Of a DNA stretch of 64,000 nucleotides, positions 1 through 14,600 are shown in pieces (position 1 is the stretch's first letter; each line of letters begins with the position of its first letter). The position numbers and the translations under genes are program-made. This DNA is from an uncultured Spartobacteria bacterium (GTDB lineage: Bacteria; Verrucomicrobiota; Verrucomicrobiia; Chthoniobacterales; Chthoniobacteraceae): positions 1 through 64,000 of the forward strand of contig CAIXGS010000013.1 of assembly GCA_903919125.1 (NCBI GenBank), in the 5' to 3' direction. The notes under the pieces were generated by a model, which saw only the letters and a list, made by a program, of their open reading frames with translations, did not search any database and was not told where the DNA came from.

Positions 1-1
1 G

Positions 2-3000
2 GCTTTCGCAGCACAGTCTGGGGCAGTGAGCGCGATCCTCGCAGGTACGCAGAGCTTGGTGAAGGACGGAGCAGGTGCGCTGACTTTGAGCGGGGTGAAC
101 TCGTACAATGGTGGAACGACGGTGAACGACGGCTCATTGCTGCTCTCCAGCGGGAATGACCGTCTTTCGACCAGCGGCTCCATTACGACGACCGGCGGTG
201 TGCTGGACCTCGGCGGCAATGGCCAAACGACGCTGGGAACAATCACCTTTGCGGGCGGCATCGTTCAAAACGGGACGTTGACGGCCACGGGGACGGCGTA
301 TGTGGCGCAAAGCGGGACGGTGAGTGCGATTCTGGCTGGTACGCAGAGTTTGGTGAAGAGCGGGACTGGGGCGCTCACTCTGAGTGGAGTGAACTCGTAC
401 ATGGGAGGAACCACATTGAACGACGGTTCGTTGCTGCTCTCCGGCGGGAATGACCGTCTTTCAACCAGCGGCTCCATCACGACGACGGGCGGTGTGCTGG
501 ACCTCGGCGGCAATAGCCAAACGACGCTCGGGACGGTCACTTTTGCGGGCGGCATCGTTCAAAACGGAACGTTCACGACCACGGGGACAGCGTATGTGGC
601 GCAAAGCGGGACGGTGAGCGCGATCCTCGCTGGCACGCAGAGCCTAGTGAAGGACGGAACTGGGGCGCTGACTTTAGGCGGAGTGAACAGCTACACGGGT
701 GGGACGACGCTGAATGACGGCTCGCTGCTACTCTCAGGCGGGGATAATCGCCTTTCAACAAGCGGCTCCATCACGACGACCGGGGGTGTATTGGACCTTG
801 GCGGTAATGGTCAAACGACATTGGGAACGATCACGTTTTCGGGCGGCGCGGTTCAGAACGGGATCCTGACGGCGACTGGGACCGCGTTTGTGGCGCAAAC
901 CGGAACGGTGAGTGCGGCTCTCGCTGGGACGCAGGGCTTGGTGAAGAGCGGCACTGGGGCGCTGACATTGAGCGGGGTGAGCAGTTATACGGGTGGGACA
1001 ACGGTGAGCGCAGGTTCACTAATTCTTGCTGGAGGGGACGATCGCCTCTCTTTGAGCGGTGCGATTACGACGACGGGCGGGGTGCTGGATTTAGGTGGAA
1101 ACGGTCAGAGCAGCTCGGGAACGCTTACGTTTGCCGGTGGTGTCGTACAAAACGGGACGCTCACGGCGACTGGCACGGCGTTCGCGGCGCAGTCTGGGAC
1201 GGTGAGCGCGGTGCTTGCGGGTGCCCAGGGTTTGGTGAAGAGCGGGACGGGGACTTTGAGCCTGAGCGGAGTGAACTCGTACACGGGTGGTACAACGGTG
1301 AGCAATGGAACGCTTGAGCTTATTGGTGGCGATGACCGTCTTTCCACGAGTGGGGCAATTACGACTACGGGGGGCGTGTTGGATTTGGGAGGCAACAGCC
1401 AGACGACGCTCGGGACGATTACGTTTGCGGGCGGCTTAGTTCAAAACGGGACCTTTATCTCGACAGGGACGGCGTTCGCGGCGCAGTCCGGGACGGTGAG
1501 CGCGATTCTGGCTGGCACGCAGGGTTTCGTGAAGAGCGGGACTGGGGCGCTGACTTTGAGTGGAGTGAACTCGTACATTGGGGGAACCACGCTGAACGAT
1601 GGCTCGTTGTTGCTTTCCGGCGGCGATGACCGCCTCTCGACAAGCGGCTCCATCACGACGACGGGAGGCGTATTGGACCTAAGCGGCAATGGCCAAACGA
1701 CGCTGGGAACGATCACGTTTGCTGGCGGCGTGGTTCAAAACGGGACCTTTATCTCGACTGGGACGGCGTTCGCGGCACAGTCTGGAACGGTGAGCGCGAT
1801 CCTGGCTGGGACGCAGAGTTTGGTGAAGGACGGATCCGGCGCACTGACGCTGAGCGGGGTGAACAGCTACACGGGTGGGACGACGGTGAACGGCGGCTCG
1901 TTGCTGCTCTCGGGTGGGAATGACCGTCTTTCGACCAGCGGCTCCATCACGACGACAGGCGGCGTATTGGACCTTGGCGGCAATGGCCAAACGACTTTGG
2001 GAACGGTCACATTTTCGGGCGGCGTAGTTCAGAACGGTACGCTGACAGCGACTGGGAAGGCTTTCGCAGCACAGTCTGGGGCAGTGAGCGCGATCCTCGC
2101 AGGTACGCAGAGCTTGGTGAAGGACGGAGCAGGTGCGCTGACTTTGAGCGGGGTGAACTCGTACAATGGTGGAACGACGGTGAACGATGGCTCGTTGCTG
2201 CTCTCCGGTGGGAATGACCGTCTTTCGACGAGCGGCTCCATCACGACGACGGGCGGCGTGCTGGACCTTGGCGGCAAGGGCCAAACGACGCTGGGAACGG
2301 TCACTTTTGCTGGCGGCGTGGTTCAAAACGGAACGCTCACGGCGACAGGAACTGCTTACGTGGCGCAGAGCGGAACGGTGAGCGCGATCCTTGCTGGCAC
2401 GCAGAGCCTAGTGAAGAGCGGGACTGGGGCGCTAACTCTGAGCGGGGTGAACTCGTACAATGGTGGAACGACGGTGAACGATGGCTCGTTGCTGCTCTCC
2501 GGTGGCGATAACCGACTTTCGACGAGCGGCTCCATCACCACGACGGGCGGCGTACTGGACCTCGGCGGCAATAGCCAAACGACGCTCGGGACGGTCACCT
2601 TTGCTGGCGGCGTGGTTCAAAATGGAACGCTCACGGCGACCGGGACAGCGTATGTGGCGCAAAGCGGGACGGTGAGCGCGATTCTCGCTGGCACGCAGAG
2701 TCTAGTGAAGGACGGAACAGGGGCGCTAACTCTGAGCGGGGTGAACTCGTACACGGGTGGGACGACGGTGAGTGTTGGTTCGTTGCTACTCTCAGGCGGG
2801 GATGACCGACTTTCGACTAGTGGCTCCATCACGACAAGTGGCGGCGTATTGGACCTTGGTGGCAATAGCCAAACGACGCTGGGAACGATCACATTTGTTG
2901 GTGGCGAGGTTCAGAACGGGACGCTTACGGCGACAGGGACCGCGTTTGTGGCACAAGCCGGAACGGTGAGTGCGGCTCTCTCTGGGACGCAGGGCTTCGT

Positions 3001-5690
3001 GAAGAGCGGCACTGGGGCGCTGACCTTGAGCGGGGTGAGCACTTACACAGGTGGAACAACGGTGAGCGCAGGTTCACTAATTCTTGCTGGAGGGGACGAT
3101 CGTCTCTCTTTGAGCGGTGCGATTACCACGACGGGCGGGGTGCTGGATTTTGGTGGAAGCGGTCAGAGCAGCTCTGGAACGATCACGTTTGCCGGCGGCG
3201 TGGTACAAAGCGGCACGCTGACGGCGACTGGAACGGCGTTCGCGGCGCAGTCCGGGACGGTGAGCGCGGTGCTTGCGGGTGCGCAGGGTTTGGTGAAGAG
3301 CGGGACGGGGACTTTGAGCCTGAGCGGAGTGAACTCGTACACGGGTGGTACAACGGTGAGCAATGGAACGCTTGAGCTTGTTGGCGGCGATGACCGTCTT
3401 TCCACGAGTGGAGCGATTACAACCATTGGGGGCGTGTTGGATTTGGGAGGCAATAGCCAGACGACGCTCGGGACGATTACGTTTGCTGGCGGCCTAGTTC
3501 AAAACGGTACCTTTATCTCGACAGGGACGGCGTTCGCGGCGCAGTCCGGGACGGTGAGCGCGATTCTGGCTGGTACGCAGAGTTTGGTGAAGAGCGGGAC
3601 TGGGGCGCTCACTCTGAGTGGAGTGAACTCGTACATAGGAGGAACCACATTGAACGACGGCTCGTTGCTGCTCTCTGGCGGCGATGACCGTCTCTCGACT
3701 AACGGCTCCATCACGACGACGGGTGGTGTATTGGACCTTGGCGGCAAAGGGCAAACGACGTTGGGGACGGTCACCTTTGGCGGTGGCGTAGTTCAAAACG
3801 GGACGCTGACTGCGACTGGGACGGCGTTCGCGGCACAGTCTGGGACGGTGAGCGCGATTCTCGCTGGTACGCAGAGCTTGGTGAAGGACGGATCCGGCGC
3901 ACTGACCTTGAGCGGTGTGAACAGCTACACGGGTGGGACGACGTTGAACAGCGGCTCGTTACTGCTTTCCGGTGGGAATGACCGTCTTTCGACCAGCGGC
4001 TCCATCACGACGACCGGCGGTGTGCTGGACCTTGGCGGCAATGGTCAAACGACGCTGGGAACGATCACTTTTGCGGGCGGCGTGGTGCAAAACGGGACCT
4101 TTATCTCGACAGGGACGGCGTATGTGGCGCAAAGCGGGACGGTGAGCGCGGTGGTTGCTGGTACGCAAAGCTTGGTGAAGGACGGAGCCGGGGCGCTGAC
4201 TTTGAGCGGGGTGAACAGCTACACGGGTGGGACGACGGTGAACGACGGCTCGTTGCTGCTCTCCAGCGGGAATAATCGACTTTCAACCAGCGGCTCCATT
4301 ACGACGACAGGCGGCGTGTTGGACCTTGGCGGCAATGGCCAAACAACGCTGGGAACGATCACTTTTGCGGGCGGCATCGTTCAAAACGGAACGCTCACGG
4401 CTACGGGGACGGCGTATGTGGCGCAAAGCGGCACGGTGAGCGCGATCCTCGGTGGAACGCAGAGCCTAGTGAAGGACGGAACCGGGGCGCTGACGCTGAG
4501 CGGTGCGAACTCGTACACGGGCGGGACGACGGTGAACGACGGCTCGTTGCTACTCTCAGGCGGGGATGACCGACTTTCGACCAGCGGCTCCATCACGACG
4601 ACGGGCGGCGTACTGGACCTCGGCGGCATAAGCCAAACGACGCTTGGAACGGTCACCTTTGCTGGCGGCGTCGTTCAAAACGGAACGCTCACGGCGACCG
4701 GGACAGCGTATGTGGCGCAAAGCGGGACGGTGAGCGCGGTGCTCGCTGGGACGCAGAGCTTGGTGAAAGACGGAGCTGGGGCGCTAACCTTGAGCGGGGT
4801 GAACAGTTACACGGGTGGGACGACGGTGAGCGCAGGTTCGCTATTGCTCTTTGGTGGAGATAACCGGTTGTCCATACTTGGCGATATCACCACCTTGGGC
4901 GGGGTGCTGGACCTTGGGGGGAACAGTCAGTTAACGATTGGGACCATTACATTTGCCGGCGGTGTGGTTCAAAATGGAACATTAATGGGTACTGGGACGA
5001 CCTACGTGGTGCAGAGCGGTACGGTGAGCGCGGAGATTATTGGACAACAGGGCGTGTTGAAGGTTGGTACGGGGACCGCCAGCCTCAGCGGGGCGAACAC
5101 GTACTTAGGCGGCACAACGGTATTTGACGGAACACTTCAACTTGTCGGCGGCGATGACCGCCTTTCCACGAGTGGTTCGATTAAAACCAACGGAGGCGTG
5201 CTGGATTTGGGAGGCAATACCCAGAGTACGTCTGCTGTGATTACATTGGCTGGCGGCGTGGTTCAAAATGGAACGCTCACGGCGACTGGAACGGCGTTCG
5301 TGGCACAGTCTGGGACGGTGAGCGCGGTGCTTGCGGGCGCGCAGGGCTTGATTAAGAGCGGAGCTGGTGCGGTGACATTGAGTGGAGTGAATGTTTTCAC
5401 TGGTGGAACCAGGGTGGATAGCGGCTCCCTGGTGTTTAGCGGTGGGGATGATCGGCTTTCGCTCAACGGCGCAATCACGACCACTGGCGGGGTATTGGAG
5501 CTTGGGGGGAACAGTCAGAGCACATCGGGGACAATCACGTTTGCTGGCGGGGTGGTTCAAAACGGGACGTTGACCGCTACAGGGACGGCGTTTGTGGCTC
5601 AAAGTGGTACGGTGAGTGCGGTACTTGCGGGTACACAGGGTTTGGTGAAAGACGGCACTGACGCTGTGACACTCAGCGGCACAAACACCT
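2..5690 (+). repeat. First block of 294-bp tandem repeats in the adhesin gene
   Basis: About 20 consecutive 294-bp (98-codon) units, beginning at bases 26, 320, 614 and so on in 294-base steps, stay in frame with hardly any length variation. Each encodes one passenger unit. Many neighbours are nearly identical at the nucleotide level, which indicates recent duplication or gene conversion. Units from about 4,860 to 5,690 are more diverged. Confidence 0.95.
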
Positions 5691-8600
5691 ATTCGGGTGG
5701 TACGACACTTCAGTCTGGACGCCTTAATCTCAATGTTTCGGGGACTGCTCTCGATTCATCGATTGGGACGGGCTTGCTCGTGATCAATGGAGGAACTTTG
5801 GCCAATACTTCCGGCTCAAGTGTGACACTTGCGACAAACAATCAGCAGATCTGGAGCGGTGACTTCACTTTTGCGGCTGGGAATGCGCTCAATCTTGGAA
5901 GCGGCACAGTGACTTTGGCCGCTAGTCTTGCGGTGACGGTGGAGACTGGCACGCTTTCCGTTGGCGGGATAATCGGCGGTAGCGGATTGGGATTGACCAA
6001 ATCAGGGGATGGAAACCTCGTGTTATCCGCTTTGAGCACCTATGACGGCGGGACGAAGGTGACGGCTGGCATTCTCACTTTGGCGTCAGGTGCTGACACG
6101 CTCTCGAGTCTCGGTGAGATTACGGTTTTTGGCGGGATACTCGACCTCTCAGGGGCCACTCAGTCGACTTCTGGTACCATCACGTTTGCGGGCGGGTTGG
6201 TTCAAAATGGTACGTTGACTGCTACTGGAACAGCGATCGCGGCGCAGAGCGGCACGGTGAGCGCGATCCTGGCTGGCACGCAGAGCCTAGTGAAGGATGG
6301 GGCAGGGGCGCTGACTTTGAGTGGGGTGAACTTGTACACAGGCGGAACCACTTTGAATGGTGGTTCGCTGTTGCTCTCTGGCGGCGATGACCGTCTTTCG
6401 ACAAGCGGTTCGATCACGACGACGGGTGGCGTTTTGGACCTTGGTGGCAATAGCCAGACAACGCTGGGAACGGTCACGTTTGCGGGTGGGGTGGTTCAAA
6501 ACGGGACTCTTACGGCCAGCGGGACGGCGTATGTGGTGCAAAGCGGAACGGTGAGTGCGATCCTCGCTGGTACGCAGGGCTTAGTGAAGGACGGAACAGG
6601 GGCGCTAACTCTGAGCGGGGTGAACTCGTACGCGGGTGGGACGACGTTGAACGGTGGTTCGTTACTGCTCTCCGGTGGGAACGATCGTCTTTCGACGAGC
6701 GGCTCGATCACGACAACTGGCGGCGTCTTGGACCTTGGCGGCAATGGCCAAACAACGCTGGGAACGATCACTTTTGCGGGCGGCATCGTTCAAAACGGAA
6801 CGCTCACGGCTACGGGGACGGCGTATGTGGCGCAAAGCGGCACGGTGAGCGCGATCCTCGGTGGCACGCAGAGCCTAGTGAAAGACGGAGCTGGGGCACT
6901 GACTTTGAGCGGGGTGAACTCGTACAGTGGTGGGACGACGTTAAACGACGGATCGTTGCTGCTATCCGGCGGGAATGACCGCCTTTCGGTAAGCGGCTCG
7001 ATCACGACGAGTGGCGGTGTATTGGACCTTGGCGGCAATTCGCAAACGACGCTGGGAACGATCACTTTTACGGGCGGCGTGGTTCAAAACGGAACACTGA
7101 CGGCTACGGGGACGGCGTATGTGGCGCAAAGCGGCACGGTGAGTGCGATTCTCGCTGGTACTCAGCGCCTGGTGAAAGACGGAGCCGGGGCGCTGACCCT
7201 GAGCGGGGTGAATTCCTACACAGGCGGAACCACATTGAATGACGGTTCGTTGTTGCTTTCAGGCGGAGACGACCGTCTTTCGACAAGCGGCTCGATCACG
7301 ACGACGGGCGGCGTTTTGGATCTGGGCGGCAATTCGCAAACGACGCTGGGAACGATCACGTTTGCGGGTGGCGTGGTTCAAAACGGAACGCTCACCGCTG
7401 CTGGAACGGCGTTTGTGGCGCAGAGTGGTACTGTGAGCGCGATCCTCGCTGGCACGCAGAGCCTGGTGAAGAGCGGAGCGGGCGCGCTGACCTTGAGCGG
7501 GGTGAACTCGTACACCGGTGGGACGACGGTGAGCGACGGTTCGTTGCTGCTCTCCGGTGGGGATGATCGTCTTTCGACAAGCGGTTCCCTCACGACGAGT
7601 GGCGGCGTATTGGACCTTGGCGGCAGTGGGCAGACGACGCTAGGAACTATCACGTTCGCGGGCGGCGTGGTTCAAAACGGGACGCTCATCGCGACTGGCA
7701 CGGCGTTTGTCGCGCAAAGCGGAACGGTGAGTGCGATCCTCGCGGGGACGCAGAGCTTGGTGAAAGACGGTGTCGGAGCGCTTACTTTGAGCGGGTTGAA
7801 CTCGTACACAGGCGGAACGACTTTGATTAGCGGCTCATTGGTGCTCGCTGGCGGGGATGACCGTCTTTCGACTAGCGGTTCCATCACCACAACGGGTGGC
7901 GTATTAGACCTTGGCGGCAATTCGCAAACGACGTTGGGGACTATCACTTTCGCGGGCGGCATCGTTCAAAACGGAACGCTCACGGCGACTGGGACTGCGT
8001 ATGTGGCGCAAAGCGGCACGGTGAGTGCGATTCTTGCTGGTACGCAGAGCCTGGTGAAGAATGGGGCAGGGGCGCTGACTTTGAGCGGGGTGAACTCGTA
8101 CACCGGTGGGACGACGCTGAACGACGGTTCGTTGGTGCTGGCTGGTGGAGCTGACCGTCTTTCGACAAGCGGCTCAATCACCACGACGGGTGGCGTTTTG
8201 GACCTTGGCGGCAATGGTCAAACCACGCTGGGAACGGTCACCTTTGCGGGTGGCATCGTTCAAAGCGGCACGTTGACGGCTACAGGCACCGCGTTTGTTG
8301 CGCAAAGCGGCACGGTGAGCGCGATTCTCGCTGGGACGCAGGGCTTGGTGAAGGACGGAGTCGGGGCGCTGACTTTGAGCGGGGTGAACTCGTACACCGG
8401 CGGAACCGCTTTGAATGACGGTTCGTTGTTGCTTTTAGGCGGCGATGACCGTCTTTCGACGGGCGGTTCCATCACGACAACAGGCGGCGTATTAGACCTT
8501 GGCGGCAATTCGCAAACGACGCTGGGAACGGTCACATTTGCGGGCGGCGTGATTCAAAATGGAACGCTGACGGCCACAGGTACCGCGTTTGTTGCGCAAA

Positions 8601-11600
8601 GCGGAACGGTGAGCGCGATCCTGGCTGGCACGCAGAGCCTAGTGAAGGATGGGGCAGGGGCACTGACTTTGAGCGGAGTGAATTCGTACAATGGTGGGAC
8701 GACGGTGAACGACGGATCGTTGTTGCTCTCCGGAGGAGTTGATCGCCTTTCGACGAGCGGCTCGATCACGACCTCAGGTGGGGTGTTGGACCTTGGAGGC
8801 AATGGTCAAACGACGCTGGGAACGGTCACGTTTGCGGGCGGCGTGGTTCAAAATGGAACGCTGACCGCGACTGGAACGGCGTTCGTCGCACAAAGCGGAA
8901 CGGTGAGCGCGATTCTCGCCGGCACGCAGAGCCTAGTGAAAGACGGAGCTGGGGTGCTGAGTTTGAGCGGGTTGAACTCGTACACAGGCAGGACGACGGT
9001 GAACGACGGATCGTTGCTGCTCTCCGGTGGGAACGACCGTCTCTCGACGAGCGGCTCCATCACGACGACGGGTGGAGTTTTGGATCTTGGCGGCAATGCG
9101 CAAACGACGCTCGGAACGATCACTTTTGCGGGCGGCGTGGTTCAAAACGGAACGCTCACGGCTACAGGGACAGCGTATGCCGCGCAAAGTGGGACGGTGA
9201 GTGCGATTCTCGCGGGTACGCAGAGCTTGGTGAAGGGCGGAGTCGGGGCGCTGACCTTGAGCGGGGTGAACTCGTACACAGGCGGAACCACGGTGAGCGA
9301 CGGGTCGTTGCTGCTCTCCGGTGGGGATGATCGACTTTCGACAAGTGGTTCTATTACGACGAGTGGCGGTGTATTGGACCTTAGCGGCAATTCGCAAACA
9401 ACACTGGGAACGATCATCTTTGCGGGTGGCGTGGCTCAAAACGGAACGCTCATCGCGACTGGCACCGCGTATGTGGCGCAGAGTGGTACTGTGAGCGCAA
9501 TCCTCGCGGGTACGCAGAGCTTGGTGAAGGGTGGACCTGGGGCGCTGACCTTGAGCGGGGTGAACTCGTATACAGGCGGAACCACGGTGAGCGACGGTTC
9601 GTTGCTGCTCTCCGGTGGGAACGACCGTCTTTCAACGAGCGGTTCCATCACGACAAGTGGCGGCGTTTTGGACCTAGGCGGCAATTCGCAAACAACACTG
9701 GGAACAATCACCTTTTCGGGCGGCATCGTTCAAAACGGAACGCTCATCGCGACTGGAACGGCGTATGTGGCGCAAAGTGGGACGGTGAGCGCAATCCTCG
9801 CGGGTACGCAGAGCTTGGTGAAGGGCGGAACTGGGGCGCTGACATTGAGCGGGGTGAACTCGTTCACAGGTGGAACCACGGTGAGCGACGGTTCGTTGCT
9901 GCTCGCTGGCGGAGATGACCGCCTTTCGACAAGCGCCTCCATCACTACAACGGGTGGCGTATTAGACCTTGGCGGCAATTCGCAAACGACGTTGGGGACT
10001 ATCACTTTCGCGGGCGGCATCGTTCAAAACGGCACGTTGACTGCGACTGGAACGGCGTATGTCGCGCAATCCGGTACGCTGAGCGCAATCCTCGCTGGAA
10101 CGCAGAGCTTGGTGAAGGACGGCGTCGGGGCGCTGACTTTGAGTGGCGTGAACTCGTACACCGGCGGAACCTCGGTGAACGACGGCTCATTGCTGCTGGC
10201 TGGTGGGAATAATCGTCTTTCGACCAGCGGCTCCCTCTCGTCAATAGGCGGCGTACTGGACCTTGGAGGCAATTCGCAAACGATGCTGGGGACGATCACT
10301 TTTGCCGGTGGCATCGTTCAAAACGGAACGTTGACGGCTACAGGCACCGCGTTTGTTGCGCAAAGTGGTACGGTAAGCGCGATCCTGGCTGGCACGCAGA
10401 GCCTAGTGAAGGACGGAACTGGGGCGCTGACTTTGAGCGGGGTGAACACTTTCACCGGTGGGCTGACCTTGCAGCAAGGGCTACTAAATCTTAACGCATC
10501 TGGCACCGCCCTAGGCTCACCCCTTGGACTTGGAACCCTCACTATAAACGGTGGGTCTTTGGGTAACTCTTCCGGTTCCAGCGTCACCCTAGCAACGAAC
10601 AACGCCCAGATTTGGAACGGCGACTTCTCTTTTGCGGGTAGCAATGATCTTAATTTGGGAGTGGGATCGGTCACCTTAGGAAGTAGCGTCACGGTGACAG
10701 CGGAGAGCGGCTCGCTGACCATCGGTGGAGTGATTGCGGGAAGCGGGTTTGCGCTGACAAAGTCCGGGGCTAGCACCCTGGTTCTCACCGCAAATAACAC
10801 TTACGATGGTGGCACTAACATCGGCCAAGGCTTGCTGGTACTGAGCGGTGGGAGTGACCGCCTCTCCACGGCCGCGCCTATCACGGCTATCGGTGGAACG
10901 CTGGATCTAGGGGGAAACAGCCAGGCCACCTCGGGCACGATTACGTTCACCGGCGGTACCATTCAAAACGGAACGCTGATTTCAACGGGGACAGCGTTTG
11001 TCGCGCAGTCTGGTGTGGCGAATGCAGTGCTCGCGGGAACGCAGGGCTTGGTGAAAAACGGTTCTGGCACGTTTAGTTTAATTGGTGCGAATACGTTTGT
11101 GGGGCCTGTGAACATCAGCCAAGGGACCGTCGCTTTGTTTGGAGGCGCCGCTCTCGCGGACACTGTGGCGCTTACTATCGGAACTAGCGGCACTCTGGCA
11201 TTGAACGCAGATGAAACAATCGCGACGCTCTCCGGTTCTGGGTTGCTTTCGCTTGGAACTTACAAGCTGACGACGAATTCCTCGGAAAGTAGCGTTTTCA
11301 GTGGAGCGTTGAGCGGGTCGGGCGCGGTTGAGAAAGAGGGGGTGGGTTCTCTCACGTTTAGCGGCAACTCCACCGACTTCACCGGGGTTTTACGTGTTTT
11401 AGGCGGAACTGCGATGCTTGGAGCGGGCTCGCCTTTAGGAAACGGCACGGTGGAGATCTCCAATCTCGGGGCAATTTCCTTAATTTCTTCTGGATCTTTG
11501 GGTGCGATTTCCGGAGCAGGCAAAGTTCTGCTTTCAGGCGCCACACTCACCCTCAGTGGGTCGCAGAACACCACACTCAATGGGGTAATTTCCGGACTAG

Positions 11601-14600
11601 GCGCCGTGGTTAAGGCCGGTTCCGGCGACCTGACGCTCAATAATTCAAACACCTTTAGTGGTGGATTTACCCTCTCAAGCGGCGCGGTGCGTCTGGGAAA
11701 CAATGCGGCCCTAGGTTCTGGAACTCTTTACCTTTTTGGGGGAACTCTCTCGGCGGCTGATGCGCTCAACGCCCGCACCATCTCAAATCCTGTCATTGCG
11801 GCCGGTAGCGCTGAATTGGGAGATCTCACTCAAAGTGCTGCTTTGACGCTCTCCGGCTCCGTCTCACTTTCTGGTAGCGTCGAGTGGAACGTGCAGAGTC
11901 CTGTGCTCATTTCAAACGGAGTGACGGCTTTGGGTGCTTTTGGATTAACCAAAGTGGGCGATTCCACGCTTACCCTTGGCGGATCGAGCGGGTACGGTGG
12001 CGGGACTACAATCGTGGCGGGATCGCTTGTTCTTTTGCCGGGTGCTGGTGGGTTATCAACCAGTGGTTCGATTACTTCCACGGGCGGCGTTTTCGATCTT
12101 GGTGGTAACCTGCAAACCACTTTGGGAGCGATCACTTTCGTCGGTGGGACGGTTCAAAACGGGACACTCATTGCGAGTGGAACCGCGTTTATTGGGCAAG
12201 GCGGGCGTGTGAGCGCGGTCCTCGGGGGAACGCAGGGCCTCGTGAAGTCCTCGTCGGCCACACTCACGCTTAGCGGCGCCAACTCGTATACCGGCGGAAC
12301 CATTTTGAACGAGGGATCGCTTGTACTGAGTGGCGGGAGTGATCGTTTGAGTCCCTCAGGGGCAATTTCACTGCTGGGCGGAGTGCTCGACCTTGGTGGG
12401 AACAACCAAACGACTTCCGGTGCGATTACGATTTCCGGTGTGCAGATCCAAAACGGCACGCTGACCGCCACAGGGAGCGCCTTTAATGCGCAATCGGGAA
12501 CTGTGTCCGCTATTTTAGCCGGAACCCAAGGATTAACCAAGACTAGCGGCGGGGTTCTGACCCTCTTGAGTGCCAATCAATACACTGGAGCGACGAGCGT
12601 TGCCGCCGGTTCATTGACGATTTCTGGGAGCGGTTCTTTGTCGCAGAGCACTGCGGTCTCCGTGGCCGCCGGCGCGACCCTTAACTATTTCCCAACGAAT
12701 CCGAGGACACTCAACGTGGGTAGCCTCTCGTTAGCAAGCGGCGCCGTCCTCGGAATGAATTGGGGTGATGGGATTGCAGCGAGTGGAGTGGCGTCTGTGA
12801 GTGGTTCGCTTACGTTGGGACTCTCTGGGGCGTTTGTGAGTGGCCAAGCCTACACGCTGTTCACTGGCGGTGCGGGGAGCTCTCTCAACGGCGCCCATTA
12901 CACGCTGACTGGGACGGCTGCTTATGATTACTCGCTGTCGTTGAGCGCGGGCGAAGTTCGGATCATTCCAACGACCCCAACCGATGTGCTCTCCGCTTAC
13001 TGGGTCGGCGGCCGTTCTTCCTCCAGTCCGAAGGTATGGAATGCGGAAAACTGGGCGAGGGACGCCGCCGCTTCTACGCTCACGGCACGCACGCCGACGT
13101 CGTTGTCTACAGTCTTTCTTTCTGCAGAAACGGCTTTAGCGGCTAATCAGGTCGGGATGACATTGGGCGCCAATACGAACATCGTGGGTTTGGTGGCGTC
13201 CTCGGTTTCGACGATGAGCCTGCTGGATGACGGTTACATTTTGCAGGTCGGTACTGGCGGCATAGCCGTGAACGTGGGCGGCGGGAGTCTTTCGTTAGCG
13301 GGTGCGATTGATCTCGCTGGAAACCAGACTTGGAGCAATCGCGGAGCGGGGCAACTCATGGTGAGCGGCAGCGTCAATATCGGAAGCAACACGCTTCAGC
13401 TTTCCGGTAGTAGCCCGTTAGTGGTATCTGGAACAGTGACAGGTACCGGGGGTGTGCTTGCGAATAACACGAGCACGCTGACGCTCCGTGGAGCAAACAG
13501 CTACACGGGGGGGACCACTGTGAGTGCGGGTTCTGTCCTGCTCTTGGGCGGGGACAACCGGCTCTCCACAAGCGGCTCGATCACTGCGGCGGGCGGTGTG
13601 GTAGATCTCGGTGGTAATCGCCAGAGTACGACCGGAGCGATCACGATTTCCGGCGGTTTGATCCAAAATGGAACTTTGACAGCTCTCTCCAGCGCCTTTG
13701 ACGTTCGCGGCGGGGGTGCCAGCGCCGTACTTGCCGGTTCTCAAGCGTTGGTGAAAGCCACGGCTGCCTCCATGACGCTCAGTGGAGCAAACACTTATTC
13801 AGGTGGAACCACTCTCCAAGAGGGTTTGTTGAATCTCAATAACGGAGGAAACGCCTCGAGTTCCGCCATAGGGACTGGAACCCTGACGATTCTTGGTGGC
13901 ACTTTTGGGAACACGTCCGGTTCCAGCGTCACTTTGGCGACTCAAAACACGCAGGTTTGGAATGGTGACTTTGCTTTTGCTGGCACTAGCGATCTGAACT
14001 TGGGGACGGGCGCGGTGACTTTGGGTAATAATCGCACCGTGACCGTCAACACGGGCACCCTGACGGTCGGTGGGTTGGTTAGCGGCGGCACCTTTGGCAT
14101 TACGAAGGCTGGCCCGGGGACGCTCGTTCTTGCCGGTGGCTATTCTTTCAGCGGTCCTACGCAAGTTACGGGTGGCCGCTTGGACATCGGAAGCGGCGTT
14201 ACTATCGGGACTGGCACGATTTCTCTGAGCGATGATGCGCTCTTGGGGTTCCAATTGGGGGCGGATCTGACCATTCCCAACAAGATTATTGGAGGTCGTG
14301 TGTTGACCCTCAACCCGCTCTACAATGTGTTTTGGGATGGAGGCACCACCGCGCAGGTGGACTTGATTGTACCCGATGGAGTGAATCAGACGGTCAACCC
14401 CGGTACGCTCGGGTGGTATGTCACCGTCACCGTCGTTGAGGGCGGTTCCCTAGCACCCTCAACTTCCGGTTCGTCCTCGCTGACCAACAAAATTGTGCTC
14501 TCAGGGACGACTTCCTCGGGTTCCGAGATTTCCCTGAGAGAAGACCAGTCCCTGACGCTTACAGGGACTTTGTCCGGCACCGGCACTCTCGCCAAGAGTG

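Noticed and set aside
265-10800. Regularly spaced ~91-96-residue open frames on the - strand across the adhesin repeats
   Set aside because: They repeat every 294 bp because the sense repeats do; composition (Pro/Val/Ser-rich) mirrors the complementary strand. No start signals or independent conservation.
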